This document shows, in pieces, positions 14,001-29,000 of a stretch of DNA of 64,000 bases. This DNA comes from Gordius sp. MW1. Lineage: Eukaryota > Nematomorpha > Gordioida > Gordea > Gordiidae. The position numbers and the translations under genes were made by a program. Under the pieces are notes generated by a model. That model saw only the letters and a program-made list of their open reading frames with translations. It had not been told where the DNA came from and made no database searches. Positions within the stretch are counted from its first letter, which is position 1; each line of letters starts with the position of its first letter. Location of the stretch: NCBI GenBank assembly GCA_964036665.1, contig OZ038527.1, forward strand, positions 16,514,221-16,578,220, written 5' to 3'.

Positions 14001-17000
14001 TTTTCTAATCCTTTAATTTAAATGTGCGCGTTGGAAATCTAAGTATTAAATTCGCCACTTTTTTATACTCTATATAAATCTTAAATCAAATTGTTATAAA
14101 TTAAAGAGAATATTATTAATTACAAAGAAACCCGAAGGCGTTAGCGCTTCACCTTATGTGTGGTTATGTTCCGACCCCAAAAAGCTTAAATTCAACATAC
14201 CTATACTGGGGCAACCAAAAACTTGTGTGTTTTATATTGACTTTTTTTATTATTTTAAACTTGCTATGTAGAATTGCGTTTTGTGACCATATAAATGTAA
14301 CATTTTTATGTTATATTATTTTTTAGATACATTAGAAAATCAAATGTGGAAGGCAGCCACGAAAAATTTAATACAATAATAACTATTATTAAATTTATAT
14401 ACGTACGATAAAAATTGTTATTGCAAATTGAAATTTTAATTAAAAATTAACGTTTTCCGGTTATGGAATAAATTATGCCCAGAATGTTTTAGTATGTAAA
14501 AGTCTATATATCTAATCTTAGAAATCAACAAGTTGTGCAAGATTAAAATTAATTTTAGAATGATGTTTAACCTAATTTCATTTATTAAAAAATAATAAAG
14601 ATGATATTTATATACTTTATCCAGCTGACATTTATACACTTAACTCATTTATATTTTCCCGCTTCGTCAAATTGTAAATCATAATAAAATTTTACGATTT
14701 TTTTGGCTAACATTGATAATTACCCTATGCCCGTCAGTCCAATTCTTTTGCATTTAATACCCCCCTATAGGCATTCTCGCCCCTTCTCACCTTTCTCGCC
14801 CATAAATTGCATAGCAAATAAGCTACATTTATACGTAGAATAGATGAGTCGTCCCCTCTTCCCTTCCCCCTTCCCTTCTCCCCTCCCCCTTCCCACGAGG
14901 GCCGAAGGCCCGAGTTTTATTTATTGTTTTAATACCTGATTGTTCAACCTATTTTTTAAATTTGTTATGTTATATAAAGCCGTCTCTAACTGTTTAATAT
15001 ATTTTTAGAATTATAGATAAATTTATCGATTAATTAATTGTTTTAGATTTTGAATATTATGTGTGTTTATTATACGATTTTGCGGTAGAAGGAAAACAAA
15101 TCAGCAGACTATTTCCAGGATCGCGATTCCTTTTATTCAAACGTCGTAGTTTCCCATCTCAAAAATTTAAGTAATTGAATTTGTATGATTTATTAGATAG
15201 CTTTTGATGGGCATGTTAAGTAAACCTACCATAACTTTAAAAACTTTTAACCAAAACAACTTTTATCAAATAAATATCAAGAAAGGTACCTACAATAATT
15301 TTTATAACTGTTTTTATATTCTATGGGTTATTTTTTTTAATTTAATGGTTTTGAAAATCCTTATAACTTTTGTAGGTCATTAGAGGTAAAATTATCAGTT
15401 AAAACATAATTCAATGACAAAAATATATTGATTAAGGCATTATGCTTCTATGGATAATATAAAGCTTTAAATAACAACCATGAAATGTGCATTATATCAA
15501 ATTAGATTCAGAGTTTTACCATTTATTAAAAAGCATCTTTTGTACATATATATATGCTGAACATCATTAAGGGGAAGAGTTTGGACAAGAAAATATAATT
15601 TATGCTCTAATTTGTTATATCTAATTGATCCGTTTACGCTTGTTTTTGTGTGATTTTTATGAAAAATCGTTATCTAAAATAAAATTTTGATTACTAAATA
15701 GGTAGTCACGGTTTCGATTCATCTACGTCGCTCAAAAGGACCTTCGATACTTGTCTCACCCTCTTGGCCATTTTCGTAAAGTGAGGAATCATTATATAAT
15801 CAATAATTTTCAATCCGTTTATATAAATTTCATTGTATAAATACGGTGGATTTGGATTGATAGCGTAGGTAGAGGGAAATGGAACGCAATATTTCGGACA
15901 CTTATAGTCCATCTTCAGGAAAAAAAAAAAAAAAGGAGAAGATGAAGTCTCAAAAAATAAAAATGAAGTAAAGTGATTATAACAACGATGATATAGATAC
16001 AAAAAAAAAATTACAAAAACTGGTTATAGCGAGAAATTAACAATTATACAAAAAAAAAATTACAAAAACTGGTTATAGCGAGAAATTTCAATACTCAAAA
16101 CTATAATTTGTTAAGCACAGTTATTATATTTATATATTAAATAACTCTGTTCCCCCCTTTTCTCTTATTATTTAGCTATTTACCTTTTTCGCACCTTTTT
16201 CCCATCTCCATATGTATCTACTCTATTCTTATAAAAAACATCCATCCCTACAATCGCTATTGTTAATTTCTCGCTATAACCAGTTTTTGTAATTTTTTTT
16301 TTTGTATCTATATCATCGTTGTTATAATCACTTTACTTCATTTTTATTTTTTGAGACTTTATCTTCTCCTTTTTTTTTCCTGAAGATGGACCATAAGTGT
16401 CCGAAATATTGCGTTCCATTTCCCTCTACCTACGCTATCAATGAGGAATCATTCTTACATAAATTAAAATAAACTTTTGTAACTTCATTAGGCACATGAA
16501 TTTGGAAAAGATGAAAGAAGAAATTAAATCCGTGGTAATGCCCATCCTACTAGATGCTCGTACCGACTACGTCTTAACCAGCGTAAAATAATATCTATCT
16601 TAATTCAATGTTTTTCCTATTCGAATTTTAAATAACAACGAAAACTAGCTTTTTATTTTATACAAATTTTTAATTTTTTTAAAAGAATGGTAAGGGATTT
16701 TATGATATTTGCAAATTAGGTCAGCTATTTGTTCATAATTTTCAAAATCGAGAATTATTTTGTTTCGAAATGCTATTATAAATGTTTTATAATTCTTCTC
16801 CTAAATGTTACGTAAGGAATATTGCATTTATCATTCGATCTTATTTTTTTGGAATATTTAGATTAGCGATGACCTGTCTGCTATACTGGGACCGCAGGAT
16901 GGCTTCAATTTTAAATACGACATTTCTCTATGTGCCATAAAAAAGTGTCAAGATGTCCTCAATAACCTTAGCAAAGAATGGTAACGCTATCAATTTCATC

Positions 17001-20000
17001 CTTACCTTACATCAAACATACTTTTATTTCCCATAGTTTAAAAAAGCCAAATTTTTGCTCCTAATTTTAATGATGATTGATCGCATTTTTTAAGGATTAT
17101 ACACTTCGCAGGCATTTAGTTAGATCTTATTAAAAGTTCGTTTTTAAGAATATTTTTTAGTTTTAATAATCAATGCGATCAAAAGATGATCAAACCACTA
17201 CAAGTTAGCGGTTAGCTTGTTTATCGCCAAGTACTCTTCTTATATACATATCGTAACAGAAATGATAACGCTTTCTCTACATTTTTCTCTTCAGGTACTC
17301 GGAGAATATATGCTTGTACATAGTTAACCTCCTTACCAAAATGGTGGAATATGAGCACGGTGTAGCCGCATTTTTTACCGCCTTCAAGACTAGCGAAGGT
17401 CATCATTTTTATGCCAATTTACTTCGAAAAGCATTTATAAACATACTATTTTTTAATATTCTTCAAATTTGAAAGCTTAATATTACTTTAAATTTACGAA
17501 ATTATGCCTTTACACGTTAATTACGGAAAGGGAGAACGAAATGGGCCTTTGTGGGTGTGTTTTAAAATTGATTTACTATTTAAAAATATTTATTTCTCTT
17601 ACGAAGTAATTTGTTCAAAGCTTATCTAAGCCAAAAAACTTAGTAACAATTTATCAAAATAATACGGCTGAAATCAACTACCTTTTTAATTAGTTGTTTA
17701 GGGCTAATTATAAACAACAGGTCATATATCTTTACCCTTGCTCGAATAACAAAAAATAGATTACCTCCTGTTACTACGGTTCGTATGCGACGAACGCATT
17801 GGTGGCAACCCTATTCCGCTCAGTAACGTTTTGAATCACGCAATTTTAAAGCTAATCGATCGATCCATTTACTCCCTTACCACTCAATATGGCTTGGTGC
17901 AGCAGGGCTACCTGGACTCTTTGGATAATTTCGTGACGACCTTTCTTCTCATAGATGAAAACATCGATGTTTACATACGGAGGTTCGTATGTATCATGGA
18001 CGCCGATTTTATACAGGTATTTTGACCACTTCACCCATAGCGAGTCACGATGGAAGAGTTTTTCAAGTTACGGAATTTTTGATATTTTTTTAAATCTATT
18101 TTTCATTTTTGATTTCGGGAATTTCAAAAGCAGAAGTGTTATTTCGATTAATATTTGGCCATACCTTATTAATTAAAAATTATAGGCTACTTAAATAACT
18201 TATAGAATTTCGGTTATATTACTTTGACCTAAAATGTAAATATGTTACCGTAAATTTAAGCGATTGGAAATTTTTCATAGTTATTTGAGAGGGATGATTA
18301 TATTGATTAGGATTTTTAATCGTCCGGCAAATAGTTAAACAGCATTTTTGCACCATAAGGTTTCATATAATGAAGAAGCTAAACCAGCTTGTCTATAATT
18401 TAATACTTGATTCATTTTTTTAGTCTTTTTGTTAAATGAATATATTATAATCTATATTTGAAATATGTGTAATGATTTGGTATATATCAATTTGATTTAA
18501 AGCTATGGCTAGTAGCCCTTTCAAAATAAAGGGCTTGACGAATTAAAAAATTTATTGAATAAGTAACAAAAAAATTGATGCGTACATAAAGGATTTTGCA
18601 ACAATTTATTAACCAAAAAATTGAGGGTTAAATAATAGAATTTGTATTCCAAAACCAATTTATTATCGATGCTAGGTGTACTCATGATTAATATCCTATT
18701 TAATTCTTAGCTAAACGATTCTTTGCAAGTAAGTGTGGTACTGGAAAACGCGCAGAACTTTTACCACTTAATCTATCGCACCATGCAACATACGAGGTAA
18801 TTTGCCATTCAAGTTAGCCCAAATTATTAATAAAAATAAATAAATTTTATATCTCTACATCATATTAATCTTTGATATAGCATAATGATTCCTCAAGCAT
18901 CGTACGAAAGATTAATTCAATCATTGGGATCTCTGATAGCAATTTTGGTGTCCGAATTTAAGCAGATCCATTGCTATGCCATATTTAGTGCCACCACATA
19001 CTTGTTTTTAACTATGGCCTTTCTAGCTTACCTCCAAGGCATGAGGGGTATCGTTTATTTGACGGATTACGTGATTAAATTGCTTAACACACTATTCGAG
19101 GAACATTACATCGAATCTTACCTCTCGAAAGAACGCACACAATTCAACAAATCCGGGGTTTGTTAAGAAGCATATAACATTTATACCTTTTAATTTAATA
19201 CTTTTCAAACTTTAGCCACAAGGTTTGTTAGTACTATGTCAAATCGCCAAGTTTTCGACCGACTCAAATTTTTATGAAATTTGGTTAGAATATAGAAACT
19301 TTTAATGTTATTAAAATCTGAAAGATTGGGCCCATTTGAACCACTAATTTTCGGGGCGTTCTTAGGTCAAATATCGGTCTTTTACGACATCGGTTCACTA
19401 CGCTAAATTCGATATAATTTTTAAATTAATTACCCATTGGTTTTAAAGTCTTTTTGTAATGACAGAATACATGTCATTATAATAAATATTCAATTTATAA
19501 ATTGCTGTGTGTATTATTTCAATTTGTTTTTTATATTACAAATCCTTCTGTAGATAAAAAAATATTATTGTCGTTTTTTTATTTTATCCAAGAAACTGTA
19601 CACGTTCTTGGCTTACCTATTTTCCTACTTGAATACCATACTTTTGTGCGTTAATCCACACGCGGAAAAAAGTGATTCTGCCCCCAGTGAAACTACTACC
19701 TACGACACTTTGGACATAATGAACGCAGTACTTTACTTTTCCCATAGGGACATTCCATGTCAAATCGATCATAAAAAGGCGTTTTTCGGCCGACCCCCTC
19801 AGAATTTTATAAAATTTGGTGGAAATGTTAAAAATTATTAATTTCCGAAAATTTTAGCTCATTTGGGCCACTACCTTTCGAGTTATGGGCGCTCAAAGGT
19901 CGAAAATCGGCCATTTAAAAAATCGGGTTGTGACGCTATATTCAATAAAATTCATAAGTTATTGGCCCCCAAATCATAGAATCTTGTTGTAGTAATAGGT

Positions 20001-23000
20001 AAGACCTATCTTCATAGAAAAAAAATTTAAAAATTTTTTTTTGTCGATTGGTCATCTCATAATGGTCGAAATGGCCAAAATGGCATAATTACTGTTGAAC
20101 CCTCTCAAATCGTTTCAAATTTGAGACAAATGTTTTATACTACCTATTAATCAAATTAAATAAAAGAGAAAGTTGGGCGGCCATTTTGAAGTGGTCATAA
20201 ATTGCTAGAAACGGTATTTTATTTATTTGGCGCCAAAATGACCCTCCAAAATTGGTTTTTTTACTCATTTAGCCATCTTATAATATTATTATATCTATTA
20301 TACAAATATTTTTGCTATAAATTAACACCCCAACCCCCCCCCCCCCCCTTTAATCTTAAATCAAAATAGCGAGTAATTTTTTCCCACAAATTATTTTATT
20401 GTAATTTGGAAACAGGCTCGTGAAATAGATAATAAAATCGTCAGGATTATTGAATATAGGCTTTAAAATTGCCTTATCAACACAGATTGATTTCTTTTTT
20501 GGCGCGTATGAATTAATTTGTATGACCTCTAGCGCGAATTTTAAATGATGTCGAATTCTTTTAATAAAATTACTTTATCGTTTAATTTTACTATCAACTA
20601 ATTATCCCCTAGACGTTCGAAATTTTGAATCTAATTTATAATAAAAATTATGACGATGAAAAAATAATAGTTAGTTTGCTTAACCCATGCGAACCCTTTC
20701 GCTTAGATAAATTTCACAAAATATCTCTAAAGAAATGGGATATATTAAAAATTGTATCACCTTTAACCTCAACCGGAGAACTTATACCTTATTTAAAACG
20801 AAATGCTTGATGCGACACTAAAACATATTGCCTTACCTAAAATATACTTCAGATATGTTAAATTAATTTTTTATATGCGCTTGAAGACATGCCCTCCGTC
20901 ATACTTTTTTTTAATACTTTTACATATCGAATAACAAACAATGAATATATACTTTGAAATAAATTATTATTTAAGGTGATTTTTCAAAGCTGTTTCTATT
21001 TCAAAATTCGAAGAAAAACCACTCCCTATTTTGATTGTAATTTATAGGAAATATGGGGGGGGGGGGGGGTTGGGGTGTTAATTTATAGCAAAAATATTTG
21101 TATAATAGATATAATAATATTATAAGATGGCTAAATGAGTAATAAAACCAATTTTAGAGGGTCATTTTGGCGCCAAATAAATAAAATATCGTTTCTAGCA
21201 ATTTATGACCACTTCAAGATGGCCGCCCAACTTTCTCTTTTATTTAATTTGATTAATAGGTAGTATAAAACATTTGTCTCAAATTTGAAACGATTTGAGA
21301 GGGTTCAACAGTAGTTATGCCATATTGGCCATTTCGGCCATTATGAGATGACCAATCGACAAAAAAATTTTTTTGGATTTTTTCCCTATGGAGATAGGTC
21401 TTACCTATTACTACAACAAGATTCTATGATTTGGGGGCCAATAATTTATGAATTTTATTGAATATAGCGTCACAACCCGATTTTTTGAATGGCCGATTTT
21501 CGACCTTTGAGAGCACACAACTCGAAAAGTAGTGGCCCAAATGAGCTAAAATTTTCGGAAATTAATAATTTTACTAGTTTTAACATTTCCACCAAATTTT
21601 ATAAAATTCTGAGGGGGTCGGCCGAAAACGTGGCGATTTGACATGGAATGTCCCCATATAAAAATATACGATAATTGAAAAAAAGCAAAGTTGTTGTATT
21701 TACTCCCATTCCTATTAATGTAATTTTAATAAAGTTATGGTGTTTGGTACTAGGTCAAGGATAAGAAATTTCAATCTGTATCAATGGATTTGGAAGATTC
21801 TTATTCGGACGAATCGGTAATTTAAAATTTTTTACTTTAATATAATTGGTTTATTTCACCATAGGATTCCATCGACCATAACTGTGAAATATGTACTTTC
21901 ACGTTCACCAACAAGGAGTTCGTAGATCAGCATTGGTAACATAATACTCTTCTTTCATTTCTATAGATTCAAATGTTATATTAATGTGTGTGTTATTTGA
22001 AAGATTCTGTTTAAAATATTTTTTTACAACTGTCTTATAATACGTAATATGTACGTTGTTTTATATTTAAAAACTTGAAATTACGTTAAGTTCTTTGAGC
22101 AAGATAATTATTGCTCTATTATTTTGTAAATTCTAAGGTACCATTGTCATACGTGTAATATGGTGGATGGGATGGGTGTTTGTACGGTATGCGTTAAGGT
22201 TTGCCACAAAGGCCACGATGTTACCTATGCGAAATTCGGCTCGTTTTTTTGCGATTGTGGCGCTAAGGAGGACGCTTCTTGCAAGGTTGACCTTACTTCT
22301 ACTAACACTATCAATCATTTAAATCATCAGTTTTTATTTAATTTATTTATAATTCTAAGCTAAAATTGACTTAAATTTTATTTGTTCATATATGAAAGCA
22401 TTCTGTTTAGATATTTCACATTATTAGCGAAATTGCGCGTTAGAGTTTTTCGCGTGAAGTAATAGAATTCACTACGTTAGATCATAATCACATTTTGAGA
22501 TTAATTTTTTATACGGAATAAAAAGAAATCACTTCTTCAAATTTAACTTTAACAATGATTATAAAGATAACATTTGATTTTTTGCGTGGTAAAATAAAAA
22601 TCGTTATTTGAAAATATAAATTAACCGTAACAAAGGCTATAATGATAAGGCCGGAATCTGTGGACGTGTCCCCCTCTACTAATTTCCTGAGCCACGCATT
22701 TTCTTACGATTCTTGCTCGTCCGTATCCCTGAAAGAAACCCCGCACTCGTGCCCATCTCCCCACCCCAGACTAAACAAAGATGTGAAGTATCAGTACATA
22801 AAGTCTGGCATCTTGAGTGCCTTCCAAATTTACACGAGTCCGCAAATCAATAAGATGATGCAAGACGCCTCCGATATTTACAACGACTTCGCGTCAAACC
22901 GGGTGATTTTATACGCAATTTTGCATTAAGTTTAATTCACACTTATGCTTTTAGGTGAGGCTATGAGGTTGGCAGATTTTAGGTAAATTGTTATAATAAT

Positions 23001-26000
23001 TTAAGTTAATTACGTTTTAGATTACAGGCTTTGGAAACGATTAATTTACAATAGTAGGAATAGAATACAATAAAGTTTGCAAACTTTTTTTGTTTTTAAT
23101 TTGCTAAAATGTAATATTGAATATAATTATATTTGAATTTTAGCGTTACGATATACATATAAATAAATAAAAGTTTGTGCGAGCATTTTAATGAACATAC
23201 ATTTATTGACTCGCTAAAATAGACGTTTGAGCAAATGTTTGGGTGCATGAGAAAATTCACGTTTTTTACATTTGGAGGATCCGACCTAACACTATCAGGG
23301 GTAAAGGATGGGCAATCATCGACTTACATGACCCCCCTCGATCGTTACACGGCCACTTCTCATATAAGCCATCGCCTAATCAATTTTAACCATTCCCCCA
23401 ACAACGTTATATCTAACGAAGGGGTAACCTGCAAAAAATTTTTCCTTTTTGACGCCTCCGATAGTACTATGTTGGCAGTGATGGAAGATCGTAGAATTAA
23501 TTTCACTTCCACAGCCTTTAAAGAACGCAAAACTCCGATGATATACTTAGAAGCGAACGCTTTCGGTATTAGTAAGAGCTCCAAAAGTTCCCCCTTTCCA
23601 CCCATGCCAAATGGGAAAACCAATGGAGGCAGTGCGGGCAAATACAGCGTAGCTTCGGCCCCGCTAGCGCATAAACCCATTTTTGCTTGCGTTAGACCTA
23701 GCGAAACCAAGTATCGGCTCCAGGCTTCCGAACAAGATGCCTTCAACTGCCCACGTTTCCTAGCCACCACGGGCAAAGATAGGGTTTCGAATTTGGCATT
23801 AATATTCAATTGTTTAATGTTTTCTGTTACGTTTATTTTACTGCCTATATTGTCTATGATGTGCCTTTAAAGAGGTCGTTTAATCAATAAAGAACGCATT
23901 GTTTTCTAAAATGATTAGGAAAATTTTAAAGTCTTTTTTATTAATAAAATCTTTATGTAAATATAGATATCATTGTAATAGAAGATCGATATCTATTTGG
24001 GAGCTTCATACTTTTTAGATTATAAATTGGAGTAAACTTTGATTTGCCATATGATCAACTTATAATTACTTTATCCATGTCATTCATTAAAAATAGGTAT
24101 TAGTCGTAAGAATAATCAATCAACAAATATTTCTAATTTATATTTTAATCCATGTTGCTTAATTATTGTTAAGTTTATACAATTCAATTATACAGCTCGC
24201 CCTTTTCCAACGACAACACTCTACGATTTTACCCAAAATCAAAAATGCCGTGCCTTTATTTCAACAACTGTCATCCACAAGCATCAGCCATAACATCAAG
24301 TCCCTCCTACCCCACCCACACACTAATGAACACGTGGCCATTGTTGGACTTAAGGTGAGACTTCACTTGTGCTACTATATATTTATGAGGTTATTATCCT
24401 TAAAATCAACGCGTTTTTTTAATTTTAAAGCTTTACAGGCTTTTTTGATGATTTTAGTTTAGCTCCAACTAACTAAATAATTTCAACATTAGTTTTAGCT
24501 ATAGTCACAAACGTTTTTAATGAATTAAATTTTAATTATGTTTTCACTATTAGGCAAATACTTTTTTTCTCCACTGATTTTTTATTTTGTAGAAAATAAA
24601 AATGTGAAACGTATTTAATTTAATTGATTTTTTAAAGGCCGTGACACTGATGGATGTGAGCGGGTCAGCGCCAAAACTCAAGATCGTGAGCGTGGTCAAG
24701 CCTCGAGACGCTGCTTCGGAAGAAAGCATTTGCGCCATCATACGTTGTTTTTGGTTACCAGCTGATTGCACCTCACTCCCCAGTCAAATGCCCTTATACC
24801 TTGGTATAGCGACGGAAAATTTTGTCCAGATATACCTTACCAATGACCATACCGATTGTACCCTAAATAAAATTCCTAAATCAATCGTCACCCTGACCCA
24901 TCAGTACGTTATCCCAGATAATTCCATAACGGATGCCTGCTACGTTAAAACAGGAACGGATGATTATCATATACTCGTATTATCTAAACAGGGTATATAT
25001 TTAAGAAGTTTATTTTTTTCTTTAAATTTTTCTGCCCGAACCCGGCCAGCTCCGATTAAATAACTAACTTGTTCCACCCATCAAGCCCACCCGAACCCTT
25101 CAAAGTGTCCGCCCGTCCCTGCCCAAATCACTAAAGCTTACCGAATTGCCCGGCCCTATAATACTTTAGATTTTTAACTGTAGTTCCGTCAAATTTACCA
25201 AAAAGTTTCAATTGAGAGATATAATTAATTAATATGTATTAGCAAATAAATAGGTGAAATAATAATAAACGAAAATAATATTAATTCATTTTATAAAAGA
25301 ATTTTATTGAGCCCCAGCCCGAATTTTATTATGGTCGTGAGAAATATTAAATTTCAGTTGCCAGGACCGAGCAGCGGGCATAATACTTTAGATTTTTAAC
25401 TGTAGTTCCGTTAAATTTACCAAAAAGTTTCAATTGAGAGATATAATTAATTAATATGTATTAGCAAATAAATAGGTGAAATAATAATAAACGAAAATAA
25501 TATTAATTCATTTTATAAAAGAATTTTATTGAGCCCCAGCCCGAATTTTATTATGGTGCCCCTGAGAAATATTAAATTTCAGTTGCCAGGACCGGGCAGC
25601 GGGCCGAACTTTTCTAGCCGCATTTTTGGGGCAAATTTTTTTTGTCGTGTGCCGAGATGTGTAACGTCATTTTCTATACAATGTAGGGACGGTTTACTAT
25701 TGTTCCTTTGCCTCCCGAGATGAAGCATCCCAAATACCAATATATATGACGAATAGTATTGTCCCGGTAAACCCTTGTATTCAAGTAATGCACATTTATA
25801 TTTTTCATCCAAGCATTTTCTTTCTTTTTATAATTTAGCCCGATTCAAATGGAAACTTATGCGGTGGTGGGAAGGGTTTATATTATATCAGTTCTTGCAA
25901 CGTATTACTAATAACTTACTGTGATGGAAATACTTTCATTGCTTTCCCCAATACTGCTTCCGATGATACCCAAATGACCCTCTCTAACGCCTCTCGTTTT

Positions 26001-29000
26001 ATTTCAAACGGGTAAGTCTATTTAAACTTTTGCTAAATACTTTATCTTTTCTAACTCTTTTTTTCTAGTGATCAAATAGGTGCTCTGCACGATTTCAAGG
26101 AGTGTCCCGATTTGCCAGGCTTCCTAACCTGTTTTTCTTCGATCAACGTGGAAAACAACTCCATGCTCAGCGAAAACGAAAAGACCATCTCCAACACGCC
26201 CACTATTAAAAATTACTTAACTAGCGGAACCAAATATCGACCCTTACTCCTAGATTTTAATTCTCTGCCCAAAATCCCCAGCCAGGACTATAGGGGCGAT
26301 CGAGGTACCCTGACTCCAATCGTGTATTACAGCGACGTGTTAATGGATTTGGAGGCATACATACAATCTAAATCCCCTAGTTCCCCGATAGTTTTCTCTA
26401 CCAAACTATGCTCACCTACCGTAAATTTTGAATAAATGCCTTCGCGAACGCAATGTTTTTTTGTTCATATTAGGCGTAAACCTGTGCAGAAAATCTTTGG
26501 CCACGATTACACATGCATTGATTAAATTTAATAAGGCGCGTTATTGACCGACAATTCTTTATAAAGTAAAAATATTTTTGACATCTTATATATTCCCACC
26601 CCATTCTTTAAATGCATATTTGAATCGTATCAAAAAACGAATCCCGTCTTATTAGAATTTACGTTTGAGGTCTTTCTGTCTCGTTATTCAAACAGATACA
26701 TACTACGTTTAAGTTCTTTTAGTCATATTGAGCAGCATGTCATAATTCTCTGTAATTTAATGTTAGGAAATTAATGAATCTTTATTTAATTTTGGATGAT
26801 TCGCGTGTTTTTCCCAATCATTTTTTGAGGTTTTTATGATATTTAATATTTTGTAATAGGTAACCGATATTCTAGCATTTATGGAAATGACCCCATTGTC
26901 AACCAATTCGGGATTTCGTCCATCTTCCCTAGCTGACCTCCCTCAGTTGACAATCATGATGTTGACTGACGATGGCTCACTCCTAATATCTGCCCTCAAG
27001 GAGATCAATCCCGTCTTGGCTTATAGTATGGGTCTAGAAGGGCCTTTATGTTACCCACCATTGACTGAAGAAATTAATGATACCGTGAAAGGTATTGCCC
27101 AATATCTCCTCATTTAAAAGCTTTATATGTTTTGTTGGTGTTTATTTATTATTCATCTTTTATAAATGCGTCACGAGGTTCGTTGATAATGAGTTTTTTA
27201 ATTTTCATATGTAAATTTAGTAAATAATTGGTATACCATATTAACATCAAAAACATATTTTTTACTAACTTTTCTAATTTCCTCCTCACTTTTGGTTCGA
27301 GCAAGAGATCAGTGTTTTCCCATATGTTTAATCTTATATATCATTGTTTAGATGTTGACAATGCGTTAGGTTTACAAATCCAACCTGAAAACGAATATCA
27401 GAGTTATAACTCTTTCAATTTCCATCAAAAGCACAAGCAGAAAAATGCGAAGGAAAAGGGTAAAACTTACGGGGATGCATTTTTTTGAATTTGTATTTTA
27501 AAATCGTCCAGGGGTTCGAGCTACAGAATTAATATTGTGTCAAGTCAGGCTGGGATTGAAAATTAAGTTTTTCAGTTAAGAAAATGAGATTGAATGGGGA
27601 AGTAACTAGACCTATCCGATGTACATGTTTTACTATTATTTTAATTATAAAGTTTAAACATTTGTTTTCTGCATTTATTTACATTATTTTATTTATATTA
27701 AGCGAATTTAATGTTAAAACTCTCCTCTTTAAAGACGTCTTACCGCTACACCTATTTATATTCGTTCATCTAGTCTTACCTAGCGTGGACCATTTCGAAT
27801 CGTGCGAGCTAAGTGCCGACGTGGAGTTTGGTGGAATCGATTATTTGGAAGTTTACGATAAGGCTAAACTTGCTCATCGCCTAAATACCCCGGGCCTTTA
27901 CATTGCGGCTATCCCTCGTTCCCTGACAATCAACAATGCTGCTTCGAGTAGCAATGGCCAAGGAAAAAATTATTTCGAGTTGGAAATTATTTGTAAGAAT
28001 AATGCTTTGGCCGTCGGCGCGGATGAGCCCGAAAGATATGTGGCCGGGCTGCAAGTGCAAGTGGGGGCTCATTCATTAGCTCGATCCCCGAGCTACCTCA
28101 AAGTTGGAGCAAATCGTATAGAAGTAAGTATAAGTGGGACTCGAGTTTACTAAGGTGCACGTTTTATTTGACTTTATAAGTACCAAAATCACATTTGGAC
28201 GCTTTAATTTAGATTTTAAATATATTATTTATTTTTATATATCTAATATCCTAATCTCCCTAAATATTTACAGTTTTTCAAAAATTTATACCTTTTTCTT
28301 AAATACGAACTTTTTACAATTTGGCCTTCTCTAAGGGCATTGCCCATCTCCGCATCATTTTTTTGATATGTAATCTGCTAAAGGTGGTTGTTATAAGCTT
28401 TTTGAGTTGTAAATTTAGTTAAAAATTTATTTGCTTCATTTAGATCAAAGGGCTCAAAAAATCGCGGTGGTACGACATTCATCTCACCCAAGAACAGGCT
28501 GCCAAATTTGGAGACAAGATTATCATGAAAAGTGTGTGAATGATGCAAATTTAGTTTTTACATATTTGCACTAAAAATTGCAAAAATATAAATAATTTTC
28601 CGCGGAGAAAGTAATTATGGTATAGTGTTTAAATTTAGTAAACTTTTAAGTTTTAGTAGTAGTGCTTTCAGTCCATCATAACTCTTAAGATTTTTTATAG
28701 AGAACATTTTTTGTGAAAAGTATGCAAAGAGATTCAAGAATCAAGTAATTATTCTATTGTCGTAAAAGAAATTTAAACTTGCCACCTATCTGATTGGTCA
28801 GTCCTTTCAGCATTAATCTTAATATATTAACTAATTTCTCCTTATATTTAAGGGTTTCTTGTATTTATAATGTTTTTCTCTCTTTCATTTTTCACAGTGG
28901 TAGACTCTCTAGCGTTCTCCTATGTAGCCATCATGAGGTCCATCTACCTTACCATGTTATCTAAATCTGTTCACTATAAGCCTTTTTCCGTAAACCTTCT

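Noticed and set aside
16379..16412. A complete hammerhead ribozyme in the Penelope-like arm
   Set aside because: The core CTGAAGA, stem II and GAAA are present, but I could not find a matching stem I: the upstream strand is poly-T. Kept only as a core-like motif.
22956..22984. A possible 29-nt mini-exon after exon 36
   Set aside because: Exon 36 ends in phase 0 and this piece then gives an immediate stop (TGA); exon 37 joins exon 36 in phase without it.
23360..23809. Minus-strand open frame of 149 codons
   Set aside because: It is the antisense shadow of UBR4 exon 37, whose plus-strand frame is phase-consistent and homologous.
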